From Armatimonadota bacterium (lineage in GTDB: Bacteria; Armatimonadota; Fimbriimonadia; Fimbriimonadales; Fimbriimonadaceae), in contig JAEVZK010000058.1 in the NCBI GenBank assembly GCA_023392285.1, positions 1 through 27,112 of the forward strand: a DNA stretch of 27,112 nucleotides, read 5' to 3'. The notes below the pieces were generated by a model. It saw only the letters and a list, made by a program, of their open reading frames with translations, searched no databases and was not told where the DNA came from. The position numbers were made by a program, and so were the translations under genes. Of the stretch, positions 1 to 7,848 are shown piece by piece; the first letter of the stretch is position 1, and each line of letters opens with the position of its first letter.

Positions 1-786
1 ATCGGCGAGCCTCGCGGTTCGGAGGTGCTTGTAGGAGCGTTTATCACCCCGCCCGAACATTCCTATGCCACGTGCGGCGTCATCTTCTTCAATAATGCTG
101 GCTACTTGGGAATGTGTGGCCACGGCACCATCGGGCTGGTGCGGACGCTTGCCCATGTGGAAAAGATCAAGACGGGCCAAGCACTCCGTATTGATACGCC
201 GGTGGGCGAGGTTTCTGCGGTGCTTCGTGACCACAGGGCGGTCTCCGTCACGAACGTGGAGAGCTTCCGCACGGTGGCAGACGTGGAACTGGCGGTCGAT
301 GGAGTAGGAGTGGTCTCCGGTGACGTGGCATTCGGCGGCAATTGGTTCTTTATCGTGAAGCACCCAACATTCGAGATCGACAAACGACGAACAGATTCGC
401 TAGTTGCCGTTTGCCAGAAGATTCGAGCTGCGCTGGGTGCGGCTGGCATTACCGGCGAGGGAGGAGCCGAGATCGACCACATCGAACTTTTGGCAAGTCA
501 CCACCCACCTGAGATGGATTCAAAGAATTTCGTGCTCTGTCCGGGGGGTGAATACGATCGATCTCCCTGCGGAACCGGAACCAGCGCCAAAATGGCTTGC
601 CTTTACGCAGACGGCAAGCTACAGCCGGAGCGGTTGTACCGCCAGGGTGGCGTGCTGGACACCGTCTTTACCGGCTTCGTAATGCCGAGTGAGAAGGGCG
701 TAATCCCCAGTGTTTCGGGGCGCGCCTACATTACAGCCGACCTGAGCTTAGTCTTCGAAGAGGATGACCCCCTGCTCGATGGCTAA
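1..786 (+). CDS. 4-hydroxyproline 2-epimerase / proline racemase family, 5' end missing
   Basis: This enzyme is expected to epimerise trans-4-hydroxy-L-proline to cis-4-hydroxy-D-proline in the cytosol, the first step of bacterial hydroxyproline catabolism. The reading frame is open from base 1. The first codons give IGEPRGSEVLVGA, matching the EPRG segment that lies well inside this family, so the gene starts upstream and the GTG at 25 is not its start. The first catalytic cysteine lies in MCGHGTIG (C at bases 115-117) and the second in SPCGTGTSAKMA (near base 570). Having both cysteines favours an epimerase or racemase over trans-3-hydroxyproline dehydratase, where Thr replaces the second one. 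The 3' end overlaps the dehydrogenase gene by a few bases, and a KGSA dehydrogenase follows, which favours hydroxyproline over proline as substrate. About 60-80 N-terminal residues are missing. Confidence 0.88.
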   Translation: MGEPRGSEVLVGAFITPPEHSYATCGVIFFNNAGYLGMCGHGTIGLVRTLAHVEKIKTGQALRIDTPVGEVSAVLRDHRAVSVTNVESFRTVADVELAVDGVGVVSGDVAFGGNWFFIVKHPTFEIDKRRTDSLVAVCQKIRAALGAAGITGEGGAEIDHIELLASHHPPEMDSKNFVLCPGGEYDRSPCGTGTSAKMACLYADGKLQPERLYRQGGVLDTVFTGFVMPSEKGVIPSVSGRAYITADLSLVFEEDDPLLDG

Positions 787-2008
787 GGAAGCCGTCGTCA
801 TCGGCGCCGGGATCATCGGCCTCTGCTCGGCGGAGGCGCTGCTGCTGCACGGTTTTCGAGTTACGATCTTAGATCGAGAACAGGCGGGTTCATCGGCTTC
901 TTTTGGCAACGGCGGTTTGGTCGTTCCGAGTCATTTTGAGCCGCTGGCATCGCCTGGTTTACTGGCTGCCGGGCTCAGGATGATGCTTCGTCGCGGCAGC
1001 CCCTTCGGCTTTCGCTCCCTTCCATCTGCCGAAGTGCTGGGTTGGATCATGAAGTTGATGCGCGCCGCGAACCCGCAGGCGGTGGAGCGAGCCTCTTCAG
1101 TCCTGCTGGCGATGAATTTGGCCAGCCGCGAGCTTTACGAAACGCATTTTGCCGATCTCACCTTCGACTATGCCCGCACGGGTGAACTCATGATCTGTCG
1201 AACAGCACAGGCGCTCAAGGCAGAAACCAGCCTCGCTGAGACTGCCGCTAAATTGGGCCTTGAGGTGGAGGTGGTGGGTCGGGAGGGCTTACGCCAACTT
1301 GATCCGAATTTTGAGATCGATGCGGCAGGCGGAGTCTTTTTCGCCGACGATGCGCGCCTGTCTCCTCCTGCATTCATGCAAAGCCTAACCGGGCGACTCA
1401 AGCGCTCCGACGTAAGGATCCAAGAAGGGGTCGAAGTGAGCGCCATAGAGGCGGACCGGGTCGTCACCTCGGTCGGAGAATTCAAAGCCGACCTTACAGT
1501 CGTGGCCGCCGGAGCATGGAGCGGCACCTTGTGCCGCACTGTTGGAATTCGCCTACCACTTCTTGGGGGGAAAGGCTATGGATTTACTCTTCCGGATCTT
1601 CCCGCTATGCCTCAGCTGCCCGGAATCCTAGTTGAGGCTCGGGTGGCTTATAATCCGGTGCCAGAGGGGCTGAGATTCGTGGGAGCGATGGAATTGGGCC
1701 CCGCAGTGCCGCAGCCGGATGATCATCGGCGAATTGCTGGCATGCAAACTGCGATCACCGCCGCCTTTCCGCAGTTGCGGCCGGCCGCCTTTCCATCCGA
1801 AGTGTGGTCGGGGATGCGCCCCTGTTCTCCCGACGGGCTCCCTTACGTCGGAAGGCTCACGCGGGCTCCAAACTGTATCGTTGCCACCGGGCACGGCATG
1901 ATGGGGATGAGCTTGGGTCCGATCACCGGCCACTTGGTGGGTGAAATTGCGGCTAACCAAAAGCCATCCATTCCGTTGGACCTATTGAATCCAGAACGTT
2001 ATGCGTGA
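779..2008 (+). CDS. FAD-dependent D-hydroxyproline / D-amino acid dehydrogenase (DadA/DAO family)
   Basis: This enzyme probably oxidises cis-4-hydroxy-D-proline to 1-pyrroline-4-hydroxy-2-carboxylate with FAD, passing electrons to the respiratory chain. The N-terminus has a Rossmann FAD motif, VVIGAGIIG at residues 6-14, followed by an acidic strand end (TILDRE). The C-terminal DAO signature WSGMRPCSPDGLPYVG precedes GHGMMGMSLGPITG, typical of DadA-like dehydrogenases. Length (about 409 aa) fits the family. I chose the ATG at 779 because it places the FAD motif at the usual distance from the N-terminus. An in-frame ATG at 764 would add MTPCS but leaves no spacing from the purine-rich GAAGAGG at 757-763. 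The start overlaps the epimerase stop by 8 bases and the end overlaps the next start by 8, indicating translational coupling. Substrate is inferred from neighbours; a general D-amino acid dehydrogenase is possible. Confidence 0.87.
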   Translation: MAKEAVVIGAGIIGLCSAEALLLHGFRVTILDREQAGSSASFGNGGLVVPSHFEPLASPGLLAAGLRMMLRRGSPFGFRSLPSAEVLGWIMKLMRAANPQAVERASSVLLAMNLASRELYETHFADLTFDYARTGELMICRTAQALKAETSLAETAAKLGLEVEVVGREGLRQLDPNFEIDAAGGVFFADDARLSPPAFMQSLTGRLKRSDVRIQEGVEVSAIEADRVVTSVGEFKADLTVVAAGAWSGTLCRTVGIRLPLLGGKGYGFTLPDLPAMPQLPGILVEARVAYNPVPEGLRFVGAMELGPAVPQPDDHRRIAGMQTAITAAFPQLRPAAFPSEVWSGMRPCSPDGLPYVGRLTRAPNCIVATGHGMMGMSLGPITGHLVGEIAANQKPSIPLDLLNPERYA

Positions 2009-3410
2009 ATCCACCCTTCCCGAACTTAATGAAGCAGTCGAAGAGGCTGCTGCCGCTTTGCCACGTTATTCAAAAGTCGATCCGCGGCAACGGGCGCAAT
2101 TCCTTTCTCAGATTGCCACCAATCTGGAGAACCTAGGAGACGATCTTCTTTCCACGGCTTCGGCTGAGACGAACTTACCGATCGCGCGCCTCACTGGAGA
2201 GAGGGCGCGTACCTGCGGGCAATTGAGAATGTTTGCGAGCTTGATCGAAGATTCTCGCTGGATGGATATTCGAATCGACCCCGCAGACCCGACTCGCACC
2301 CCTGCTCCCCGACCGGAGATTCGAAGAACTCAGGTGCCTCTCGGCGTGACCGCTGTTTTTGGCGCTTCCAATTTTCCCCTCGCCTTCTCCGTTCCGGGAG
2401 GAGATACGGCAAGCGCCCTCGCCGCTGGTTGTCCAGTGGTCTGTAAAGCTCACCCGAGCCATGAGCAGACCTCGCAACTTTGCGCAAACGCCATCATGGA
2501 CGCTGCCAAGTCCACCGACATGCCCGACTCAACGTTCCGCATCGTCTTTGGCGGTCCGCAGGTTGGCAGAGCACTGGTAGAGCATCCCCTCATTGCGGCG
2601 GTAGGATTTACCGGCAGCCTTCGCGGAGGACGCGCACTTTTCGACTATGCCGCGAGCCGTTCGGTGCCGATTCCAGTTTTTGCTGAGATGGGCAGCGTCA
2701 ACCCAGTTTTCCTCCTTCCGACGGCGTTAGATCATGATCCCGCTAAGCTGGCACAAGCCTATGCAGCATCGCTTACCCTCGGCGTCGGACAATTTTGCAC
2801 GAATCCTGGCGTTCTTGTCGGCATCGAAGGTTCTGCTATGTCACGCTTTATGGAGACGCTTTCTAGAGAGTTGGCCAGCCATGAAGGAGGAACCATGCTC
2901 GATGAGGGCATTCTGTCTTCCTATCGAACAGGGGTCGCCGCGAGAAAGGCGGACGAGCGATTGAACGCTTTGTTCTGCGGAGGCGAGACCCGTCCCGCAG
3001 TCTTCACCACAACCGCTTCGGAATTCATCCGAAATCGTGACCTGCAGGAAGAGCTTTTTGGTCCTGCGGCGCTGATTGTACGTTGCAGTGACGAAGCCGA
3101 GCTGATGGAAGTCGCCGCATCCTTTGCCGGGCAACTGACAGCAACCGTGCATTTCGCCGCTGCAGATCACCCATTTGTCGAGCGTTTGCTGCCGACGCTC
3201 GAGCGTTTTGCGGGTAGGATCGTGGCCAACGGATGGCCCACGGGCGTCGAAGTGGGGTCTGCGATGCATCACGGCGGACCGTACCCTGCCACGACAGATA
3301 GTCGCGCGACGAGCGTCGGCACCGCTGCAATTTATCGTTGGGTTCGACCAGTCGCCTTCCAAGACTTTCCGCTAGAGCTTCTTCCGCCCGAACTGCAGCA
3401 CCGGTCGTAA
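2001..3410 (+). CDS. alpha-ketoglutarate semialdehyde dehydrogenase (aldehyde dehydrogenase family)
   Basis: This enzyme probably oxidises 2,5-dioxopentanoate (alpha-ketoglutarate semialdehyde) to alpha-ketoglutarate with NAD(P)+, the last step of hydroxyproline catabolism. Visible ALDH features are the transition-state Asn in GASNFPLAFS (N124), the coenzyme-binding Lys in VVCKAHPSH (K149), the nucleotide-binding turn VGFTGSLRGG (about 201-210), the general base Glu in FAEMGSVNP (E229) and the catalytic Cys in GQFCTNPG (C266). The wording around these residues (AEMGSVNP, GQFCTNPG) is that of the KGSA dehydrogenase group rather than generic ALDHs. The 469-aa length is slightly under the ALDH norm of 480-500. 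The ATG at 2001 overlaps the preceding stop by 8 bases. The deaminase that should make its substrate is not in the window and may lie upstream of base 1. Confidence 0.9.
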   Translation: MRESTLPELNEAVEEAAAALPRYSKVDPRQRAQFLSQIATNLENLGDDLLSTASAETNLPIARLTGERARTCGQLRMFASLIEDSRWMDIRIDPADPTRTPAPRPEIRRTQVPLGVTAVFGASNFPLAFSVPGGDTASALAAGCPVVCKAHPSHEQTSQLCANAIMDAAKSTDMPDSTFRIVFGGPQVGRALVEHPLIAAVGFTGSLRGGRALFDYAASRSVPIPVFAEMGSVNPVFLLPTALDHDPAKLAQAYAASLTLGVGQFCTNPGVLVGIEGSAMSRFMETLSRELASHEGGTMLDEGILSSYRTGVAARKADERLNALFCGGETRPAVFTTTASEFIRNRDLQEELFGPAALIVRCSDEAELMEVAASFAGQLTATVHFAAADHPFVERLLPTLERFAGRIVANGWPTGVEVGSAMHHGGPYPATTDSRATSVGTAAIYRWVRPVAFQDFPLELLPPELQHRS

Positions 3411-3417
3411 ATGGAAA

Positions 3418-3451
3418 AGAGAGGCGATGGATTTCTGTCCATCGCCTCTCT
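3418..3451. terminator. bidirectional hairpin terminator between convergent genes
   Basis: A perfect 13-bp inverted repeat (AGAGAGGCGATGG at 3418-3430 and its complement at 3439-3451) surrounds an 8-nt loop. On the minus strand the hairpin is followed by a short T-rich stretch (CTTTTCCAT sense). On the plus strand the tail is a weaker CTGTTTCTCC. It sits 7 bases after the KGSA dehydrogenase stop and 17 bases from the end of the convergent hydrolase gene, so it can serve both. Confidence 0.8.
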
Positions 3452-3468
3452 GGCTGTTTCTCCGTTCT

Positions 3469-5511
3469 TTATGGAATCAAGAGTCGGTTCATAAAGTTGG
3501 TGTTCGCTTGTTGAACCGCGGCCACCATCTGGGGATAGGGGTTGTCGGTGATGCTTACCAGTCCGAGGTCGAAGCACTCGCCGTCCCATAGTCGTCCGCT
3601 TGGCGGATCGTCCTCCCACTTGTAGTAGTGGGCGCCGACCAGATTGTTCCAAGTCATCGCTTCAGCAATGTAGTCTTGATAGATTGAGACTCGGTCCGAC
3701 TCAACTGCGATGTTGGGAACGTATCCCGAGACTCGCCCAAGGTCGGAAGCGCCGAATCCGAACTCGCTGATCATGACTGGGCAATCGACATTCTTTAGAT
3801 CAGCGCGATACTCAGCCGGATTGGTGCAATACGCGTTGAAGCTGATGACGTCGGAATATCGCTTTGCCACTGCCAGAACCTCCGAGGTGTAGTAGAGGAA
3901 GCGGCACCCCAGGTACAGACCTTTATAGTTCAGCGGTGCCAGTTTTGCTCGGACCGTCGAGAAGTATTGAGTGGCGAACTGACTCGTAAACAATCGCATA
4001 TCGCGGTTCATCGTAAGAGTCACGTTGGATGGATTGAATGTCCGATTGTTCAGCAGTGCCGTCCAGCTGGCGAAGTTGGTTTGCCAGCTTCGATTCAAGT
4101 TGGTGATGGTTCGATACTGCAGCGTGAGGTTGTTCACGAAGCGAACTTTGGCCGGAGCGGTTGGCGCTGCAGACAACACGCTGAACGGAAGGAGGAAGTC
4201 CTTGTTCCCGGTAGTCGGTCCGAGCGCCCACGGCAGTTCGTTGTCCAAGAAGAAGCCCATGTTCGAGTTATCGCCAATCAATGGCAGCACGTTCTTGGCT
4301 AGAGTTGACTGGACCGCAGTCGCCCAAGCGGGGTCATAGACGTCTGGCATGATCATGCCGTCGAGGCAGTTAATCCTCTGGAACGCACCCATGACCGGGA
4401 AGACCGGGGCAGTTACCATGCCGTTGTTTCCAGTCAGACCGGCGAGAGGGCCGATCGTATTGAATCCCCAAGTGCGCAGTCTCCGAGCGATGTTGTTGTT
4501 CGCTTCCACTTCCCAATTACTGCCAAATTTGCGCTGGAGGTTAGAGGAATAAAAGTTGAAAGCTCGAACTGACTGGCCAGTTTCTGGATTGTCGTGAATC
4601 GCAAAGTGACTCCCGAATGGCCCGTTCGGGTCGGGAAGGGCGCCGGGGACGAACATCGAAAGACGGTCATCGACGAACGAGGCGGTAGACCAGCCCGCGC
4701 TGACGATGCCAGTGGAGAAAAATCGATTTCCCGACGGATCTAGGATATACCACTTGCCATTCTGCTTGGCCGTCGACCATTTGCCAGTGGCACCGGAACC
4801 CGTACCTGCAACTCCACCATAAGAGTCGTTGCTGAAGGGGTAGAAGCCACTTAGGAGGGCATCCGACATGGCTTGAGCTTGAAGTTGGGAATCGCTCGTC
4901 ACCTTGGTTGGAAAATTGATGTCTTGTTGGCCATAAGCGTCCACAAAATGGGTCACATTGGGCTCAATGGTTTGAGTTGAAATCTGGTAGAGCTCGAGTG
5001 ACATCGGACCCTGATCTTCAAAGTTGGCGAGCCTCACTCGGTAGCTATTGTCCAAAGCGATGCTGCCAGCACTCAACGTCTGGATCATCGAGGTGTCTGG
5101 TAACGAGGGCCACCTCATCAGGTGCGGGTCAGGCGGAAGTAATGGCATCGCAAGAGTCACGACCTGTCCCGCTGGAATGGAAGTATTCGAAAAGAGCCAA
5201 TGTCCGTTTCCACCCGAAGTGCTGTCGATTCCGATAAAGACAAACTCAGTAGACGAGCCGGTATTTTTCAGCTTGACGATCAGGTGCGTCGCACTAGACC
5301 AATTCGTGTTTCCAGTTAGGTTGATGCCGAAGGAAGAGCCTTGCGCATTCAGGTTCACGCGATAGCCGACACCTGGGATCTGCGTTTTTGTGGCATTCCC
5401 CATGGTGTATAGCGTGCCAAATGCTTGATCAGCACTAATCAGCGGCAGTGAGGACGATCTTGCCGAGCCACAGAGGAGAGAAAGCAGGCCGGCAGCAAAG
5501 AAGGCTTTCAT
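3469..5511 (-). CDS. exported glycoside hydrolase, GH50 beta-agarase-like
   Basis: This is a probable secreted polysaccharide hydrolase. A signal peptide (MKAFFAAGLLSLLCGSARS) is followed by a jelly-roll/CBM-like region at about residues 25-185. A (beta/alpha)8 domain with clan GH-A features follows. The candidate acid/base Glu lies in FFLDNELPWA (E425) and the nucleophile Glu in ISEFGFGA (E583). The C-terminal stretch with HYYKWEDDPPSGR and ECFDLGLVSI resembles the end of GH50 agarases, where a similar loop leads into the last barrel strand. I chose ATG 5511 over the GTG at 5529: GAGGAAG lies 9 nt before it, and this start gives a clean signal peptide. Agar as substrate is not established; distant GH50 relatives occur in bacteria that do not degrade agar. 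Its position beside a polysaccharide locus could mean a role in modifying self-made glycan. Confidence 0.78.
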   Translation of the reverse strand: MKAFFAAGLLSLLCGSARSSSLPLISADQAFGTLYTMGNATKTQIPGVGYRVNLNAQGSSFGINLTGNTNWSSATHLIVKLKNTGSSTEFVFIGIDSTSGGNGHWLFSNTSIPAGQVVTLAMPLLPPDPHLMRWPSLPDTSMIQTLSAGSIALDNSYRVRLANFEDQGPMSLELYQISTQTIEPNVTHFVDAYGQQDINFPTKVTSDSQLQAQAMSDALLSGFYPFSNDSYGGVAGTGSGATGKWSTAKQNGKWYILDPSGNRFFSTGIVSAGWSTASFVDDRLSMFVPGALPDPNGPFGSHFAIHDNPETGQSVRAFNFYSSNLQRKFGSNWEVEANNNIARRLRTWGFNTIGPLAGLTGNNGMVTAPVFPVMGAFQRINCLDGMIMPDVYDPAWATAVQSTLAKNVLPLIGDNSNMGFFLDNELPWALGPTTGNKDFLLPFSVLSAAPTAPAKVRFVNNLTLQYRTITNLNRSWQTNFASWTALLNNRTFNPSNVTLTMNRDMRLFTSQFATQYFSTVRAKLAPLNYKGLYLGCRFLYYTSEVLAVAKRYSDVISFNAYCTNPAEYRADLKNVDCPVMISEFGFGASDLGRVSGYVPNIAVESDRVSIYQDYIAEAMTWNNLVGAHYYKWEDDPPSGRLWDGECFDLGLVSITDNPYPQMVAAVQQANTNFMNRLLIP

Positions 5512-5706
5512 GCTCACGATCTTCCTCACTACGTCCCACCAAGGCTAAGTAAATATGCTAGCCATGCCATTCTATCGAGAGTTTAGCAACTTCGGCATAG
5601 TTAACGTATTTGCAACCAATTTTTTTGAATGGTCAGGTTCTTGAGATTGTCTGAGCCCTGGGTCGTACCGATGCTAGCAAGCTCTTCCGGCGTCAAGATA
5701 AATAAG
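5512..5706. promoter_or_regulatory. divergent intergenic region between two exported glycosidase genes
   Basis: This 195-bp spacer must hold the promoters of both the leftward GH50-like gene and the rightward GH-A gene. It contains a T7 run at 5619-5626 and two copies of ATGCTAGC (5555-5562 and 5671-5678), each holding the palindrome GCTAGC. I see no convincing -35/-10 pair on either strand. A longer reading frame continues upstream of 5707 to an ATG at 5629, but its extra 26 residues look non-coding. Confidence 0.35.
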
Positions 5707-6603
5707 ATGTTCACCCATGCTCGCAGAGCACCCGACCGCAGTTTTTGGCTCCTGCTCCTCGTTGTGTCCCTTCTCCTCGCTCTCGGAGTGAGTTGCAACG
5801 CCCAGATGAAGCTGACCCCGGTGGTCAGCAGTTCCGTCCCAACGAAGATTAAGGGGATTGGCCTCAATGGTCATATGGAGGAGATGCCCGTCGCAGACTT
5901 GAAGCGCATTGGCATTCAGTGGCTCCGCCTCGATTTAGGCGGTCGGCCAATGAACGCAGACAAGATCAACCATATTGTTCAGCACTATAAGGATTTTGGC
6001 ATTCTTTGGATCATATCGACTGAGAATCATGATCCCGTGGAGGAAGCGAAGCTGGTGGTGAAAGCGGGGGTACGCGATCTCGAGATCATGAACGAGCCCG
6101 ATTATCAATTTATCGACCCTAAGGTCTATGCACAGCTCTTCAAGAAGATTCGCGCAGCAGTTGGCAACGATGTTCGATTGTACGGCATGGCAAGCGGCAA
6201 ATGGGTCTGGAGCCAGCCCTTTATCAAAGCGTCTCTCGCTCAAAAGCTTCCGATCGATGTGCTTACCTTTCATGCCTATTTGGACAACAACGAGCGCATG
6301 CCCGCGATGACCACATGGGTCAACGAAGCGAAACAATACGGTCTGCCAGTCGTAGTTTCCGAAGTTGGCTTTCCCACGATGAGGAATTATCGAGCAATCT
6401 ACGGAGAAGGAGCATCTTACGGGGATCTTTTCGTAAAAACAAAGAAGGCTCTAGCGGGGGTGCCCTGGGCTTGGTACGACGGACCGAATCCTCCTGACAA
6501 CTTCGACGCAGGAATGTTCGACCATACGCCTGAACGTGGGTGGTACCCGAACAAGAACTACATCGATGTTTGTCGAGCCCTTGGCATAAAATATCCAGAC
6601 TAG
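5707..6603 (+). CDS. exported clan GH-A glycosidase (GH39/GH5-like)
   Basis: This is a small (298 aa) exported beta/alpha-barrel glycosidase. A signal peptide covers residues 1 to about 33 (hydrophobic core FWLLLLVVSLLLALGV), and C30 in LGVSC could be a lipoprotein cysteine, though this lipobox is weak. Barrel landmarks are IQWLRLDLGG (about 70-79), acid/base Glu in LEIMNEPDY (E130), TFHAYL (about 187-192) and nucleophile Glu in VVVSEVGFP (E219). This spacing is typical of GH39/GH5-type retaining enzymes. I prefer ATG 5707 because it gives a proper signal peptide; an ATG at 5629 would bury it 26 residues inside. The gene ends in tandem TAG codons directly before the GT4 gene, so the two are probably co-transcribed. 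Polysaccharide loci such as psl carry a comparable hydrolase (PslG, GH39) that trims the polymer; that role here is inference. Confidence 0.75.
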   Translation: MFTHARRAPDRSFWLLLLVVSLLLALGVSCNAQMKLTPVVSSSVPTKIKGIGLNGHMEEMPVADLKRIGIQWLRLDLGGRPMNADKINHIVQHYKDFGILWIISTENHDPVEEAKLVVKAGVRDLEIMNEPDYQFIDPKVYAQLFKKIRAAVGNDVRLYGMASGKWVWSQPFIKASLAQKLPIDVLTFHAYLDNNERMPAMTTWVNEAKQYGLPVVVSEVGFPTMRNYRAIYGEGASYGDLFVKTKKALAGVPWAWYDGPNPPDNFDAGMFDHTPERGWYPNKNYIDVCRALGIKYPD

Positions 6604-6606
6604 TAG

Positions 6607-7848
6607 ATGGCCCACCCCAAAAATATCGTTGTAGTCAACGAATATGCGAATGTGACTGGCGGGGCTGCCCGCGTCGCGATCAATAGTGCGGCGGAACTTG
6701 CTAGGCGTGGATTCAACGTGGTCTTCTTTTCATCCATCGGCCCTGCCGATCAATCGTTGATCGACGCGGGCGTTGATGTGATCATTCTGGACCGCCCCCC
6801 CTACAGTCGCTCACAGGATTCGATGCGAGCCGCTCTCAACGGACTTTGGGACAAAGAGGCCGCCAACGCCTTCGAAACGGTTCTCAAGCCTCTCAATCCT
6901 TCTGACACGATCGTCCACGGGCATACATTTCGGGATGCGCTTTCCGCGAGCGTTCCGGCCAAGGCGCTCGCCCTGGGCTTTCGCACGTGCTACACCGCCC
7001 ACGAGTACTCCATGGGCTGCCCCTTCACCGGCTTTTACGACTACCGCCGTCAAGAAGCTTGTTATCGGAAAGGGCTTTCTCTATCATGCATCTGCACAAA
7101 GTGCAACACCGGATCGATCGCTGCCAAAGGCTATCGAACCTTGAATCAGGCGCTCTACCGATATAAAGGTCGGCTGCCGAAGCGATTCGACCACGTTTTC
7201 TATGTTTCGGAAGCAAGTCGCAAGATTTTGCTCCCCTACATGGGCCGCCACGTCCGGTCTTCCGTGCTGCCCAATCCGATTGAGGTAGACCGACTGCCGC
7301 GCCAGGCGATTCAAGAAGGAAGTCCCATAGTGTCCATCGGACTGCTCAACGAGAACAAGGATCCCGTTTCAATCGCAAAGGCCGCGAGGATGCTGAACAT
7401 GCCCGTCACGTTCGTCGGGAGCGGTCCGCTAGAAGGTGAGATTAAGGAAGCCAATCCCGACGCTTCGATCACGGGATGGATTCCAGGTGCCCAGGTTACT
7501 GAGCATCTTCGCCGGGCTCGATGCGTGGTCGTGGCTTCGCGATGGTTCGAAACCTTCGCCCTGACCGTCACCGAGGCTGCGGCCGCTGGAATCGGAGCGA
7601 TCGTCAGCGACGTTTGCGTCGCCTCCGAAACGGTTCGCAAGAGCGGCGGAGGCTTTATCTTCAAGGCTGGAAACGTGGAAGATCTCGCGTCCAAACTTAC
7701 ATCCCTGGAACAAGTTTCCGAGGCAAATCGGATCGGCGAAATTGCTTATGACGTCTACTGGAAAGACCCGCTCACTTTGGATAGGCACATTGAAGCTCTC
7801 CTCTCCGGCTATGAGACGGCCATGGAGTGCTCGTCAGCTACTTCTTAG
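6607..7848 (+). CDS. GT4-family (GT-B fold) glycosyltransferase
   Basis: This cytosolic or peripheral membrane glycosyltransferase should add a sugar from a nucleotide donor to a lipid-linked glycan. The N-terminal Rossmann half opens with a strand and a glycine-rich turn (NVTGGAARVAINSA). The C-terminal half holds VLPNPIEV (about 220-227), SIGLLNENKDP and the donor-binding E-x7-E motif in FETFALTVTEAAAAG (E315 and E323). A cysteine-rich insert in the N-terminal half (C128, C138, C152, C161, C163, C166) may bind a metal or act structurally; related inserts occur in some GT4 enzymes. The start follows the tandem stop of the glycosidase gene with no gap. Its 3' end overlaps the convergent GT-C gene by 11 bases, so the two stop codons lie inside each other's coding sequence. 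Confidence 0.87.
   Translation: MAHPKNIVVVNEYANVTGGAARVAINSAAELARRGFNVVFFSSIGPADQSLIDAGVDVIILDRPPYSRSQDSMRAALNGLWDKEAANAFETVLKPLNPSDTIVHGHTFRDALSASVPAKALALGFRTCYTAHEYSMGCPFTGFYDYRRQEACYRKGLSLSCICTKCNTGSIAAKGYRTLNQALYRYKGRLPKRFDHVFYVSEASRKILLPYMGRHVRSSVLPNPIEVDRLPRQAIQEGSPIVSIGLLNENKDPVSIAKAARMLNMPVTFVGSGPLEGEIKEANPDASITGWIPGAQVTEHLRRARCVVVASRWFETFALTVTEAAAAGIGAIVSDVCVASETVRKSGGGFIFKAGNVEDLASKLTSLEQVSEANRIGEIAYDVYWKDPLTLDRHIEALLSGYETAMECSSATS

Noticed and set aside
25..786. GTG at 25 as the start of the epimerase
   Set aside because: Codons 1-24 are open and encode the conserved EPRG segment, so the gene is cut by the window edge.
2841..3362. 173-codon minus-strand frame opposite the KGSA dehydrogenase
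   Set aside because: It is the shadow of a well-supported ALDH gene and shows no recognisable domain.
5629..5706. N-terminal extension of the GH-A glycosidase
   Set aside because: It would place 26 unrelated residues before a good signal peptide.
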